From contig LSRX01000688.1 of NCBI GenBank assembly GCA_001939145.1, positions 333,819 through 397,818 of the forward strand: DNA of 64,000 nt. Reading direction: 5' to 3'. Below the pieces are notes generated by a model. The model was not told the origin of the DNA. It did not search any database and saw nothing but the letters and a program-made list of their open reading frames with translations. Below, in pieces: positions 11,701 through 18,284 of the stretch. Made by a program: the position numbers and the translations under genes. Numbering within the stretch: the first letter of the stretch is position 1; the number at the start of each line of letters is the position of its first letter. The stretch is from Symbiodinium microadriaticum. Taxonomy: Eukaryota > Sar > Dinophyceae > Suessiales > Symbiodiniaceae.

Positions 11701-14700
11701 TCGACCAGCAAGGCGACGTCAATCTGTGGGAGGAACGCATGCACCGGGACGACTGGGACGAGGACCAGGCCGACGACCTCCCGGCGGAGATGCGACAACA
11801 ATTTCAGGCACCCTGAGCTCCGAGGATGATATGATCCTCTTGAAAGGCTCACCCGACAACCCGTTGGGCCCGGAGGATCGTGGATGTTTTCGGTTGAAGT
11901 CGGGAACCCGAAAGAGACTGGCAGGTGCGGCCAAGGCTTTGTTCGATGCTTGGAAGATCGAGCACAAAGTCTACACGACCAGAGTCGAAGCCTGTCGCCG
12001 ACTCCGAAAATACGGTGCTGATATGATCGAGATTGTCGAGGTCGACGGCGGCCAGGTCTCCGAGCACGCCCTGACTGCAGGTCTGCGGGTTCTCCAGCCC
12101 ATACAGTTGTCGGGCGAGGATGTGACTGCCGGAATCGAGGCCGACGACTACCTGCACGGCATGTTGGTCAAGCGGATGCCGTACTTGATCGTTTGGTGTA
12201 GGTGCCCCCAACGAGATGGCGTTCGCGACACGGCCCGGAGGATGACTCAGATCCTCTTCAAGCTCCACTCCAAAGGCGTGCATTTCCTCATCTACTACCA
12301 CGGGGACCCCGAGTTCTGGGAGCGGAGTGAGAACAAGGCACTCCGAGGACTACCTGGAGTGCAGCTGTTGAGGACTCCGGCCGGCCACACCTATCTTAGC
12401 AGCCTAGGTGATGTTCTGGGTGCTTTGCGCGAGAAGGACACGCCCTCTACTACCACCCTGTCGCAGACAATCGTCCACGGCCTCCGAGATAGTTTGAAGT
12501 CTGCTGGAGACGAGCGTTGGTGCCATGGCACCCATGACAGAGACGCCCTGCCGGGCGAAGCCCCCATCTGGATCTCCGGCGTCAATCGTGATGATACGTC
12601 GGATGACTTCATGCTTTCATGGGAGCCACCGGGTGAAGTTGTTTTCGGTACATGGTTCCTGGATATCAATCGGCACCATGAGTCCTGGAAGCCTTTATTA
12701 CTAGAGGCTGAGAAGAGGCTGAGAGGCCTTACCACAGCTTCTATCACCTTGAAGGCCTCACCCTTTTTGGAGCAGGTCAAGGCTCTGGTTCCCTGGAAGC
12801 TCAAGAAGGTTCAGATCTTCCGGGCTCCCAAACAACGACGGCTACCGCAAGATGTACTGATGGACGGTGTACAACATCGTGGTGCCGCCCTGATGTATAA
12901 CGATGAGACGATCGCCCTTGAGGCTGAGGCCATCTCCACGATTATCAACACCCCCTCAGGCAAGTATGCGACTCCTGTTCGAGTCTGTATCTACTTCTAC
13001 GGCGATGCACCCTCTACATCTTTGAATCCGGAGGAGAATGCGCAGCCGGAAGCTGAGCGAAAGCCAAACAACCGACAACCACAACCGGATGATGCGGACA
13101 AGATGTTGCCAGGGCAAGCTGGCTATCGGGACATATCATTTCCTGGCTCCGATGCACCGACCTGGGTACATCAGGTGCTACGGAGGATGCACACAAATCT
13201 TGGTCATCCACCGCGTGAAGTCTTGGTCCGCCAATTGGCCACGGCCGGGGCATCAGAGGTTGCTGTCCGTGCCGCTCGCAAGCTGAGGTGCGAGACATGT
13301 CTTCGTGTGAGTCCACCACACCAACCTCGAACAACCAAGGCTGTACAAGCCCGCAGGTTCAACGATCGAGTCTGCATGGACATCATTTACATCAAGGACA
13401 TCCGCGGTGGTACTCACTTGTTCCTCAACCTCGTCGACGACGGCACGGTATATCAAGCAGCTACGAGATTGAACAGTCGAAGCGAGGAGGCCGTGATCAC
13501 GGCCCTGGTCAACGGTTGGTTCACTTACTTCGGACCACCCGACGAGCTGGCTATCGATGCTGAAGGTGCCTTCAGAGGAATGCGGTTTGAGACTTTGAAT
13601 GCACAGTTGAATGTGGCGGTCCGGTGTGTCCCACCTGATAGTCACTGGCAGCTCGGTCGCGCAGAACGGCATGGCCAGGCCTTAAAGTATAACTCCGCCA
13701 GACTTATTCATCAGTTCGCGGCCCTGACGCCCTCCGAGGTGAACGTCTGTGTGCTCATGGCCTGCTATGCCAAGAATCGACTCGTGCGCCGAAGCGGTTC
13801 GAGTCCCAACCAGTGGGTCTTCGGACGGGACCCCAAATTGCCAGCCTCCCTTCTTTCAGACGGAGGCAGCATAGAGTCAGCACAGGTCACGACCGACTCG
13901 GAGCGACTCATGCAGCTGGAGGCCATTCGGACTCAGGCCCTCATGAACCACCATCGCTACGAGGCCCATGAGTCCCTCCGCACAGCCTTGCTTCGCAAGA
14001 GTCGACCCTACCGAGGAGCCTTCACTCCCGGCCAAAAGGTGGCGTACTACCGCAAGAGTTCCCAGATGGGTGACGGGGAGGGCTCCATCGAAGGATATCG
14101 TCAAGGTATTGTGCTGGCCCTGGATCGCAATCCCTCCTCCAACGTGGCGGTGAACATATGGATCCGGAACTCTCGTGGACGTTTGGTCCAGTGTTCTCCG
14201 GAGCAGTGCCGACCGATTGCGGGCGAACAAGAATGGTGGGTTCCTGATGAGCAGGACTTGGAGGTCTTGAAAAATTGTGACGAGGATTTGCGGATCCATC
14301 CGCGTGCCTTTCGGGCCGTTGGTGACCGTCCCAGTCCTGCTGATGATCGTTCTTTGCTGGACAAGTCGGCCGAGATGGACAAATCTCTCAATGAGCTCCC
14401 AGCCGATGACTCGTCAAAGCTGGATGCGGCCTTTGATTTCGGGTCGCCTGTGCCTGCTACTCCGGTGGCACCAGCGACTCCTACAGCTCAGGCGCCGCGT
14501 CCGACACCCTTGCTTTTGGATGAACAAGGCCAACCCGTCCAGGAATCGCCGATGTTCAGCCCGATGATGTTTGTGCCACGGACTCCCAGGTCCAGTCCAG
14601 GCACACCCAGGACGAGGGCAAGATCTCGTTCTACTACCCGCACGGCACCCGCGGAGACCCGAGCTGAAGGCGGTGCACCCGAACAGGATCGACGTCCTTC

Positions 14701-16936
14701 AGACCTTGCACTTCCTGGGCCCTTTAGTACGAGGCCTTCGGGAACTGCCGAGATGGAGAGATTGGTGTCAGGTTCGGATAGAACAAATTTACCCGGACAG
14801 GATCCTCCTTCAGACCGTGCACTTCCTGGGTCCCATGGCAATAGCCGTAGAGCATCTTTCGAGTCAGGTCCTGGTCTTTTGAGACAACAGTCACAGCAGT
14901 CTGGTCCATTACCCAGCATTGATGAGTCCAGCCAGAGAGTCGCGAGGGGCCTCAAGAGACCACCTGACGTTGCTGTTGGCGAATTGGGTTCTACGTCTTC
15001 TGCAGTGGCCAAAACCATGACTGGTCCCAATTCATCAACGGATCCGACCCCTTCTCAGACAGAGCTTGAGTCAACGGTTCATTTACTGTTTTGCAAGGAC
15101 TGCGGCGAGCAGTACCGCATTTTTCCAAAGGAGTGCCCACGTTGTGGTGGAAGCTGCTCGGTGTCGTCACCACTACATGTTGTCTCGTGGCTTGACGAGG
15201 TGAAGGAAAGAGAGGCCTTTGACAACATCGTGGGCTTGCCGCGACAGCAAGGCGAGTTCGTGCCTCCTGAGTACCACTTCGACAAGACCGACGAGATCGA
15301 CTACTACCAGACACCCGCAGATGCACTCGTTACGAGGCCCACGAGTTCGAAGCCAGGTATGCACCGCCTGGACATACTTCGTCGTCACGGTCGAGGCGGC
15401 CACCTTCGACACGGATGGGATGGTTCGCCGTCCGAGGTGCAGCTTTTTATGTACAGCGATGTTTTCCTCACAGCAGCGCATCTGGCAGGCGCTGACCAAC
15501 CTGAAGATCCACCCATGGAGATTCCTGACTATCAGTCCTTGATGACCACGACTAGAAGCACGTCATCTACTACCTCCCTTTCGGAAGGACTAGCCAAGCT
15601 ACTACTGCAGCGCCGAGATTTCGAGCATGATTCGTGCCACCAGCTGCTTGAAGTGGTTTCTCTTCGCAAGCCGAGCAGGCAGTGTTTGTCTTCTACGAGG
15701 TCGGGCTCAGGTACGCTCACCCTGGGCTACTTCAGTCATGGGAGGCAACTCGGCTTTACGAAGGACACCTGGCGTCACCAACACTTGGCCCGCTACTTGG
15801 CTAAGTACCTCCGGTTCCACGGCATGCAAGGCGACATCAGTAGCGTCTTCATCGCCTGCAACGTTCATAGTATGTACCATAAAGATCGCCACAACTCCCG
15901 CGGAAGCCTGAACTGGCAGATTTCCCATGGCGACTACGTGGGAGGAGACCTGTGGGTGGAACGGGAGGATCACGACCACAAGTACCATCTGATGACTGAG
16001 AGAATGGTCTGCGGCAGGGCTCGCTTCGGCTATGTCCTTGACACCCGCCGCCGACTACAAGCCTTCCGCCCGGACCGACATCACGGCTCCGATGACTTTG
16101 TCGGTAACCGGTACGTGATCACCGCCTACAAAACCCGACTGGTCCAGGCCGCTCCAGTGGAGCATCTTCGCGAGCTCAAGGCCCTGAACTTCCAGACTCA
16201 CGAGAAGACCGACGGAGCACAGGTGATGATCGCCAACAACGCTCCCCTCTATTCCGAGGTTACCTCCGAGAGCTACGTGCCCGTGACGTCGGCGTACCCC
16301 GTGAAGGAGCAGACCTCGGCGAGTTCTACCACGGAGCGGGTCATCGCTCTTGAGTCTTCCAGTGAGGAAGAGGGCCACGATGGGTCCTTCGAAACCCGAA
16401 GGGCAGAGCTCCAGGCCAGGAAGAAGGAGATTCACTGGCGAAGCCTCACCGAGGAGGAGATTCCGGCCTTTGTGGAGGCCGTCCGTAAGGAATGGGCGGA
16501 GTGGGAAAGATGGTCTTCTTGCAAGGAGGTGAGGGTCGGTGCGAACGAGGTCCCGAACCACTTGATACTTCGCAGCCGCCTATGTTATAGGTGGAAACCG
16601 GTTCCAGAAGGACAGCGTGCAAAAGCACGAATAGTCATTGCCGGGTTCAAGGATCCACACTTGGCGGTCCTTACGAGAGATGCGCCCGTACTGGCGCGTA
16701 CGTCATTCCACCTTATCCTCCAATGGTCGTCTTGCCACCGGGTCAAGCTCCATAACGGTGATTGCAAAAGCGCATTCTTGCAAGGAGAACCGGATGATGA
16801 ACGTCCCGAACAAATTTTCATGAAACCTCCACAAGACCCCCTGGCTTTGGAGGCAGTACCGGTGTGGCGCATCAAGGAAGTTCTCTACCGCCTCTCCGCG
16901 CCGGTTTACGGGCAAAGCAACGCGCCAAGGCGATAG
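8717..16936 (+). CDS. Copia Gag-Pol polyprotein, first 2739 codons up to a TAG
   Basis: ATG at 8717 follows the leader. Residue numbers start there. Gag comes first, with acidic and Lys/Gly-rich stretches and a CCHC zinc knuckle (C467-x2-C-x4-H-x4-C480). The aspartic protease has its catalytic D552-T-G. A long region of uncertain frame follows (about 725-1035). Integrase has the HHCC zinc site (H1492, H1497, C1525, C1528) and the catalytic triad D1555, D1614, E1650 with exact DD35E spacing. A zinc ribbon (C2126, C2129, C2140, C2143) and a dioxygenase-like domain (about 2335-2475) come next. Reverse transcriptase begins near 2590 and its first catalytic Asp is D2682 in GDCKSAFLQG. The frame stops at 16934-16936 (TAG), where the family normally has Trp (RRW-[FY]-D-H), so one G-to-A change explains it. 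Reading continues in the same frame. Confidence 0.95.
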   Translation: MAAPNFDDDLFDFTGPASIGAASSEDESAESALPADSPEGAGAAVNEPAGGAGEDAPSHSSGRRKRGTRGGASSKDQAGEKKWRSGAIPQAPGFDGDVERNPYCLRHYKRRLNRWVRITREFLPPGEQALRALEQLSGEAELEFEEVPDDRFDNDNGIKLLLEDLEAAFGEREIFRQGGVIREFESICRLQGESVTAFVRRFQLLERKLQDSRVPSYPEQARTIKLLDGLKLDERAVASLLLAAGNKYQMKPILEAIRVQYPPGMSVTGLPRGLSTLNSRSSRASSSRASSFRSSSTASTRRSGQAGRSTRWSQWNTDWQETIPEGDDDAVIPEEDVNDYQAEEAEENEPNAEMEYQEDEDEEMIPEVETYTEDVPDGEVSALLAAAEALTVTSKKLAGLVQSRGYYQNHDNKGKGKSGDKGKGKFKGKKGKGKGKISSSKGKVSSKGTGKGAGSADRQSRLRGSLCLGCGSSDHWIRDCPHVNTYQAQVASADVELDPEGTPVVNVSSTWMIQVNDFESESDEEKDVVYQVPRPPSILLSTCEDASFLIADTGCQRQVAGHKWHVQKQSELQLVPLRFPEVCKFSFGPSQGVPSQGRWLYPAGIAGELVMLGVSEVKVDAPGLLSRPAMEALGAVPDLLEGRVTFKALNGRSTKLYLSPCGHLALRVDEWPEGECDVQAMSESATFGKRGPPDVVHPRAFPPERVKLEVIGNSKAAKALPDALQDQIRSSSMAAPLASDHEPPAGICVHNAASSSDVLSNSLEATPQGRNPPALLRTLLSGNHAHDPGCHGSILGTTVEQVPTGSSTLRPHRGSRDQSVRSRGDSSQDLRQLRFSLGADADGRGLGSGAKSEPKREDSLGNYGLATTEADVAGQGQGKSKSSRTTKRGSIGKVVTALIGLLAGTIAGQSIGATTPTIEDGFESESDNGAVSDEWTKENATSAMAWKYPRELRHGGYEHDFVAVPGERRHHASLAEDSVQGRHVHDPGRGRSDPPRPARRRQSVGGTHAPGRLGRGPGRRPPGGDATTISGTLSSEDDMILLKGSPDNPLGPEDRGCFRLKSGTRKRLAGAAKALFDAWKIEHKVYTTRVEACRRLRKYGADMIEIVEVDGGQVSEHALTAGLRVLQPIQLSGEDVTAGIEADDYLHGMLVKRMPYLIVWCRCPQRDGVRDTARRMTQILFKLHSKGVHFLIYYHGDPEFWERSENKALRGLPGVQLLRTPAGHTYLSSLGDVLGALREKDTPSTTTLSQTIVHGLRDSLKSAGDERWCHGTHDRDALPGEAPIWISGVNRDDTSDDFMLSWEPPGEVVFGTWFLDINRHHESWKPLLLEAEKRLRGLTTASITLKASPFLEQVKALVPWKLKKVQIFRAPKQRRLPQDVLMDGVQHRGAALMYNDETIALEAEAISTIINTPSGKYATPVRVCIYFYGDAPSTSLNPEENAQPEAERKPNNRQPQPDDADKMLPGQAGYRDISFPGSDAPTWVHQVLRRMHTNLGHPPREVLVRQLATAGASEVAVRAARKLRCETCLRVSPPHQPRTTKAVQARRFNDRVCMDIIYIKDIRGGTHLFLNLVDDGTVYQAATRLNSRSEEAVITALVNGWFTYFGPPDELAIDAEGAFRGMRFETLNAQLNVAVRCVPPDSHWQLGRAERHGQALKYNSARLIHQFAALTPSEVNVCVLMACYAKNRLVRRSGSSPNQWVFGRDPKLPASLLSDGGSIESAQVTTDSERLMQLEAIRTQALMNHHRYEAHESLRTALLRKSRPYRGAFTPGQKVAYYRKSSQMGDGEGSIEGYRQGIVLALDRNPSSNVAVNIWIRNSRGRLVQCSPEQCRPIAGEQEWWVPDEQDLEVLKNCDEDLRIHPRAFRAVGDRPSPADDRSLLDKSAEMDKSLNELPADDSSKLDAAFDFGSPVPATPVAPATPTAQAPRPTPLLLDEQGQPVQESPMFSPMMFVPRTPRSSPGTPRTRARSRSTTRTAPAETRAEGGAPEQDRRPSDLALPGPFSTRPSGTAEMERLVSGSDRTNLPGQDPPSDRALPGSHGNSRRASFESGPGLLRQQSQQSGPLPSIDESSQRVARGLKRPPDVAVGELGSTSSAVAKTMTGPNSSTDPTPSQTELESTVHLLFCKDCGEQYRIFPKECPRCGGSCSVSSPLHVVSWLDEVKEREAFDNIVGLPRQQGEFVPPEYHFDKTDEIDYYQTPADALVTRPTSSKPGMHRLDILRRHGRGGHLRHGWDGSPSEVQLFMYSDVFLTAAHLAGADQPEDPPMEIPDYQSLMTTTRSTSSTTSLSEGLAKLLLQRRDFEHDSCHQLLEVVSLRKPSRQCLSSTRSGSGTLTLGYFSHGRQLGFTKDTWRHQHLARYLAKYLRFHGMQGDISSVFIACNVHSMYHKDRHNSRGSLNWQISHGDYVGGDLWVEREDHDHKYHLMTERMVCGRARFGYVLDTRRRLQAFRPDRHHGSDDFVGNRYVITAYKTRLVQAAPVEHLRELKALNFQTHEKTDGAQVMIANNAPLYSEVTSESYVPVTSAYPVKEQTSASSTTERVIALESSSEEEGHDGSFETRRAELQARKKEIHWRSLTEEEIPAFVEAVRKEWAEWERWSSCKEVRVGANEVPNHLILRSRLCYRWKPVPEGQRAKARIVIAGFKDPHLAVLTRDAPVLARTSFHLILQWSSCHRVKLHNGDCKSAFLQGEPDDERPEQIFMKPPQDPLALEAVPVWRIKEVLYRLSAPVYGQSNAPRR
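10722..11816 (+). CDS. Alternative frame inside Copia pol with zinc-finger-like motif
   Basis: An ATG-initiated frame of 364 codons runs +1 relative to gag-pol while the gag-pol frame also stays open. From about 10890 to 11813 this frame reads more like protein than gag-pol does. It has an amphipathic Leu-rich stretch (10900-11060), then a possible zinc site C-x-H (11142-11150), x18, C-x2-C-GSRW (11205-11225), and an acidic end (11640-11813) rich in Asp, Glu and Gln. The gag-pol frame over the same bases is Gly/Arg/His-rich and featureless. Either a +1 and a later -1 indel have moved the true pol frame here for about 900 bases, or the element shifts frame twice, or this is an overlapping gene. 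I favour compensating indels or shifts, because C-x-H/C-x-x-C-GSRW motifs occur between protease and integrase in other dinoflagellate Copia proteins as I remember them. Confidence 0.5.
   Translation: MSGLKVSVMFKRCQRVQRSASEVHLMLCIPVLFLPSVSSLKLSEIRRQPRRYRMPSKTKSEAPRWLHRWRAIMSHLLEFVFTTQQAVLMYSATALRPRLKDAILRLYFEPCSAVTMLTTQAAMAASSALQLSRYPRDPVRCDHTEGAGTRVYGAAGIRVRICDNCGSRWALTPMGEALEVVPKANPSAKTPLGITDSQRQKLMLPGKGKAKASPPAPPSAAPSGRSSQPSSGYLQVPSQAKASAPPPPPSRMASNPNRTMALFRMNGQRRTPHRQWHGSTPASSDTEAMSTTSWRSQANDDTMPAWQRIQYKDGTYMTQAEADQILLDQQGDVNLWEERMHRDDWDEDQADDLPAEMRQQFQAP
15092..15145 (+). other. Zinc ribbon between Copia integrase and oxygenase domain
   Basis: The gag-pol frame encodes C2126-x2-C2129, x10, C2140-x2-C2143 (CKDCGEQYR and CPRCGG). 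Typical Copia Pol has no zinc ribbon here. It lies about 190 residues before the dioxygenase-like domain and may belong with that inserted module, for instance in nucleic-acid binding. That role is inference. Confidence 0.6.
15700..16140 (+). other. 2OG-Fe(II) dioxygenase-like domain within Copia Pol
   Basis: Within gag-pol, residues about 2335-2475 show a double-stranded beta-helix oxygenase pattern. The iron-binding pair is H2388-K-D2390, followed by N-x2-GS-x-N and then S-x-G-x3-GG-x-LW. The distal H2456 precedes R2465 by nine residues, and R-Y-V-I-T-A-Y follows. In the 2OG-Fe(II) family these are the Fe ligands (HxD and distal His) and the 2-oxoglutarate-binding Arg. The domain aligns without gaps in its HxD block with the one in the DIRS-like element at 25.7-26.3 kb. 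The nearest family I can suggest is TET/JBP-like nucleic-acid hydroxylases, but that needs a profile search. All four key residues are present, so it could be active, and it lies before the TAG so it can be translated. Confidence 0.72.
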
Positions 16937-18073
16937 TTTGATCACTTTGCCAAGGTGCTCAAAAACCTGGGATGGAGGCAGCACAGCCTCGACCCATGTC
17001 TTTTCCTATGGCGAGAGCACCAGCAGGTGTTGGCAGTCCTCGGACTGCACGTGGACGACCTGATCGCAGCCGCGTTGCCCGGCCACGAGGAGATCCTCAA
17101 GCAGGTGGAAGCGAGCTTTACCTGGGGGGCACCATGGGTCAGTGAGGACTTCACCTTCATCGGTCGGCGAGTACAACAACATGAGGACGGTTCGGTGACC
17201 GTTGACCAGGCCACCTATGTGAACGACATACCCACCACCAAGGTGAAGCTCCCCGAGGACACCTTGCTAAGCTCACACCCGGAGCTCGTTACTGAGTTCC
17301 GCTCGGGAATTGGCTCATTGCAATGGCTGTCGAGTACCACCAGAGGTGATGTGGCAGCCGACGTTAGCTTGGTCCAGAGACCGCCGAAGGAGCTGACGGT
17401 CGCTGACTTGAAGGAGGTCAACAGCGTTCTCCGTTACGTGAAGGCTACGCCCGACGCGAAGATCCGGATTGTGCACATCCCCCCGGAGTCCCTTGTCTTC
17501 GTTGCCTACGGTGACAGTGGTTTCGCCAATGCCCCCAACAACAAAAGCCAGGGTGGACTGGTGATCGTGGCAACCGATCGACGAGCCCTTCGTGAACCGT
17601 GCGAGGCTTCTTTGCTGGAGTGGAAGAGCTACAGACATCAGCGAGTTCTACGGAGCACATTGGCGGCCGAAGCCTCCGCCTTGGACAGGTCGCATGATCA
17701 TGCAAGGTTCATGGCCATGGTCTTCAGCGAGATGGCTTACGGCGACTACGTGGCTACCGAGAACGAGAGGGCCAAGCACGAGGTTGTTCCAGTGACGGAC
17801 GCGAGAAGTCTATGGGACGCTGTCCACAGGCTTTCTACAAACTTCACAGAAAAGCGTGTGGAGATAGACGTCGCGGCCCTTCGTCAATCATGTCAAGGCT
17901 TGCGTTGGGTTCCGACGGAACAGATGCATGCTGACTGTATGACGAAACGCTCTAGGAGCCTCAGGGACGAGTTTCGCAAGTGGATGGCTCGACCAATGGT
18001 CACGCTTGTTGACAGCAAGTCTTCAAGAGACGTCGCTGTTGGTACAGCTGCTAATGAGGCTTGGAGGAAGTAG
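16937..18073 (+). CDS. Copia Pol remainder: reverse transcriptase and RNase H after the TAG
   Basis: This continues gag-pol in the same frame after the TAG at 16934-16936, with no indel. It has no ATG near its beginning, so it depends on reading through the stop or is silent. Reverse transcriptase palm: FDHFAKVLKNLGW, then LDPCLFLW, then the catalytic H-V-D2780-D2781. RNase H: YGD2933SGFAN, a Glu in LAAEASALD, an Asp in VTDARSLWD, and a final Asp in MHADCMTK, so all four acidic residues are present. The TAG at 18071-18073 ends the protein 30 bases before the 3' LTR. Apart from the internal TAG I see no damage in this half. Confidence 0.93.
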   Translation, partial: FDHFAKVLKNLGWRQHSLDPCLFLWREHQQVLAVLGLHVDDLIAAALPGHEEILKQVEASFTWGAPWVSEDFTFIGRRVQQHEDGSVTVDQATYVNDIPTTKVKLPEDTLLSSHPELVTEFRSGIGSLQWLSSTTRGDVAADVSLVQRPPKELTVADLKEVNSVLRYVKATPDAKIRIVHIPPESLVFVAYGDSGFANAPNNKSQGGLVIVATDRRALREPCEASLLEWKSYRHQRVLRSTLAAEASALDRSHDHARFMAMVFSEMAYGDYVATENERAKHEVVPVTDARSLWDAVHRLSTNFTEKRVEIDVAALRQSCQGLRWVPTEQMHADCMTKRSRSLRDEFRKWMARPMVTLVDSKSSRDVAVGTAANEAWRK

Positions 18074-18103
18074 GAGTCTTGAGGCTGCGTAAAATAAGAC
18101 TGG

Positions 18104-18279
18104 TGCTAAACCGAAGGTTTGTGTCACGCATCAACAGCCATCAAGACCCTGCTTTTCCGCCGTCTCAAGATGCCTGAGGGAAGGGATACGCGTATGCAGG
18201 CCAAAAGATCTTGAGCTCTTTAGGTTGCCAGGGTTCTTCACGTTAGATCCAGGCTCCTTGCTACAGCAGCTTTATCGCA
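18104..18279 (+). repeat. 3' LTR of the Copia element
   Basis: This matches the 5' LTR at 175 of 176 positions. The bases just upstream (18091-18103, AAAATAAGACTGG) are only weakly purine-rich, so the polypurine tract is poor or diverged. Confidence 0.97.
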
Positions 18280-18284
18280 CTTTC
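18280..18284 (+). repeat. Target-site duplication, right copy (CTTTC)
   Basis: Exact copy of 8492-8496, directly after the terminal CA of the 3' LTR. Confidence 0.93.

Larger units (their letters stand above)
8497..18279 (+). mobile_element. Full-length Ty1/Copia LTR retrotransposon
   Basis: The element is 9783 bp. It has two 176-bp LTRs opening TG and closing CA, a 5-bp target duplication, a primer-binding site one base after the 5' LTR, and a single long gag-pol frame in the order Gag, protease, integrase, zinc ribbon, dioxygenase-like domain, reverse transcriptase, RNase H. Integrase before reverse transcriptase places it in Ty1/Copia. The LTRs differ at one base (A at 8593, G at 18200), so insertion was recent. 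The frame carries a single TAG at 16934-16936, so this copy probably cannot make a complete Pol unless the stop is bypassed, although the integrase and the first half remain translatable. It is nearly twice the length of a compact Copia element because of the extra segments between protease and integrase and between integrase and reverse transcriptase. Confidence 0.96.

Noticed and set aside
8717..18073. Retrovirus-like envelope gene in the Copia element
   Set aside because: After RNase H only 30 bases remain before the LTR, and no signal peptide or membrane segment occurs in an extra ORF.
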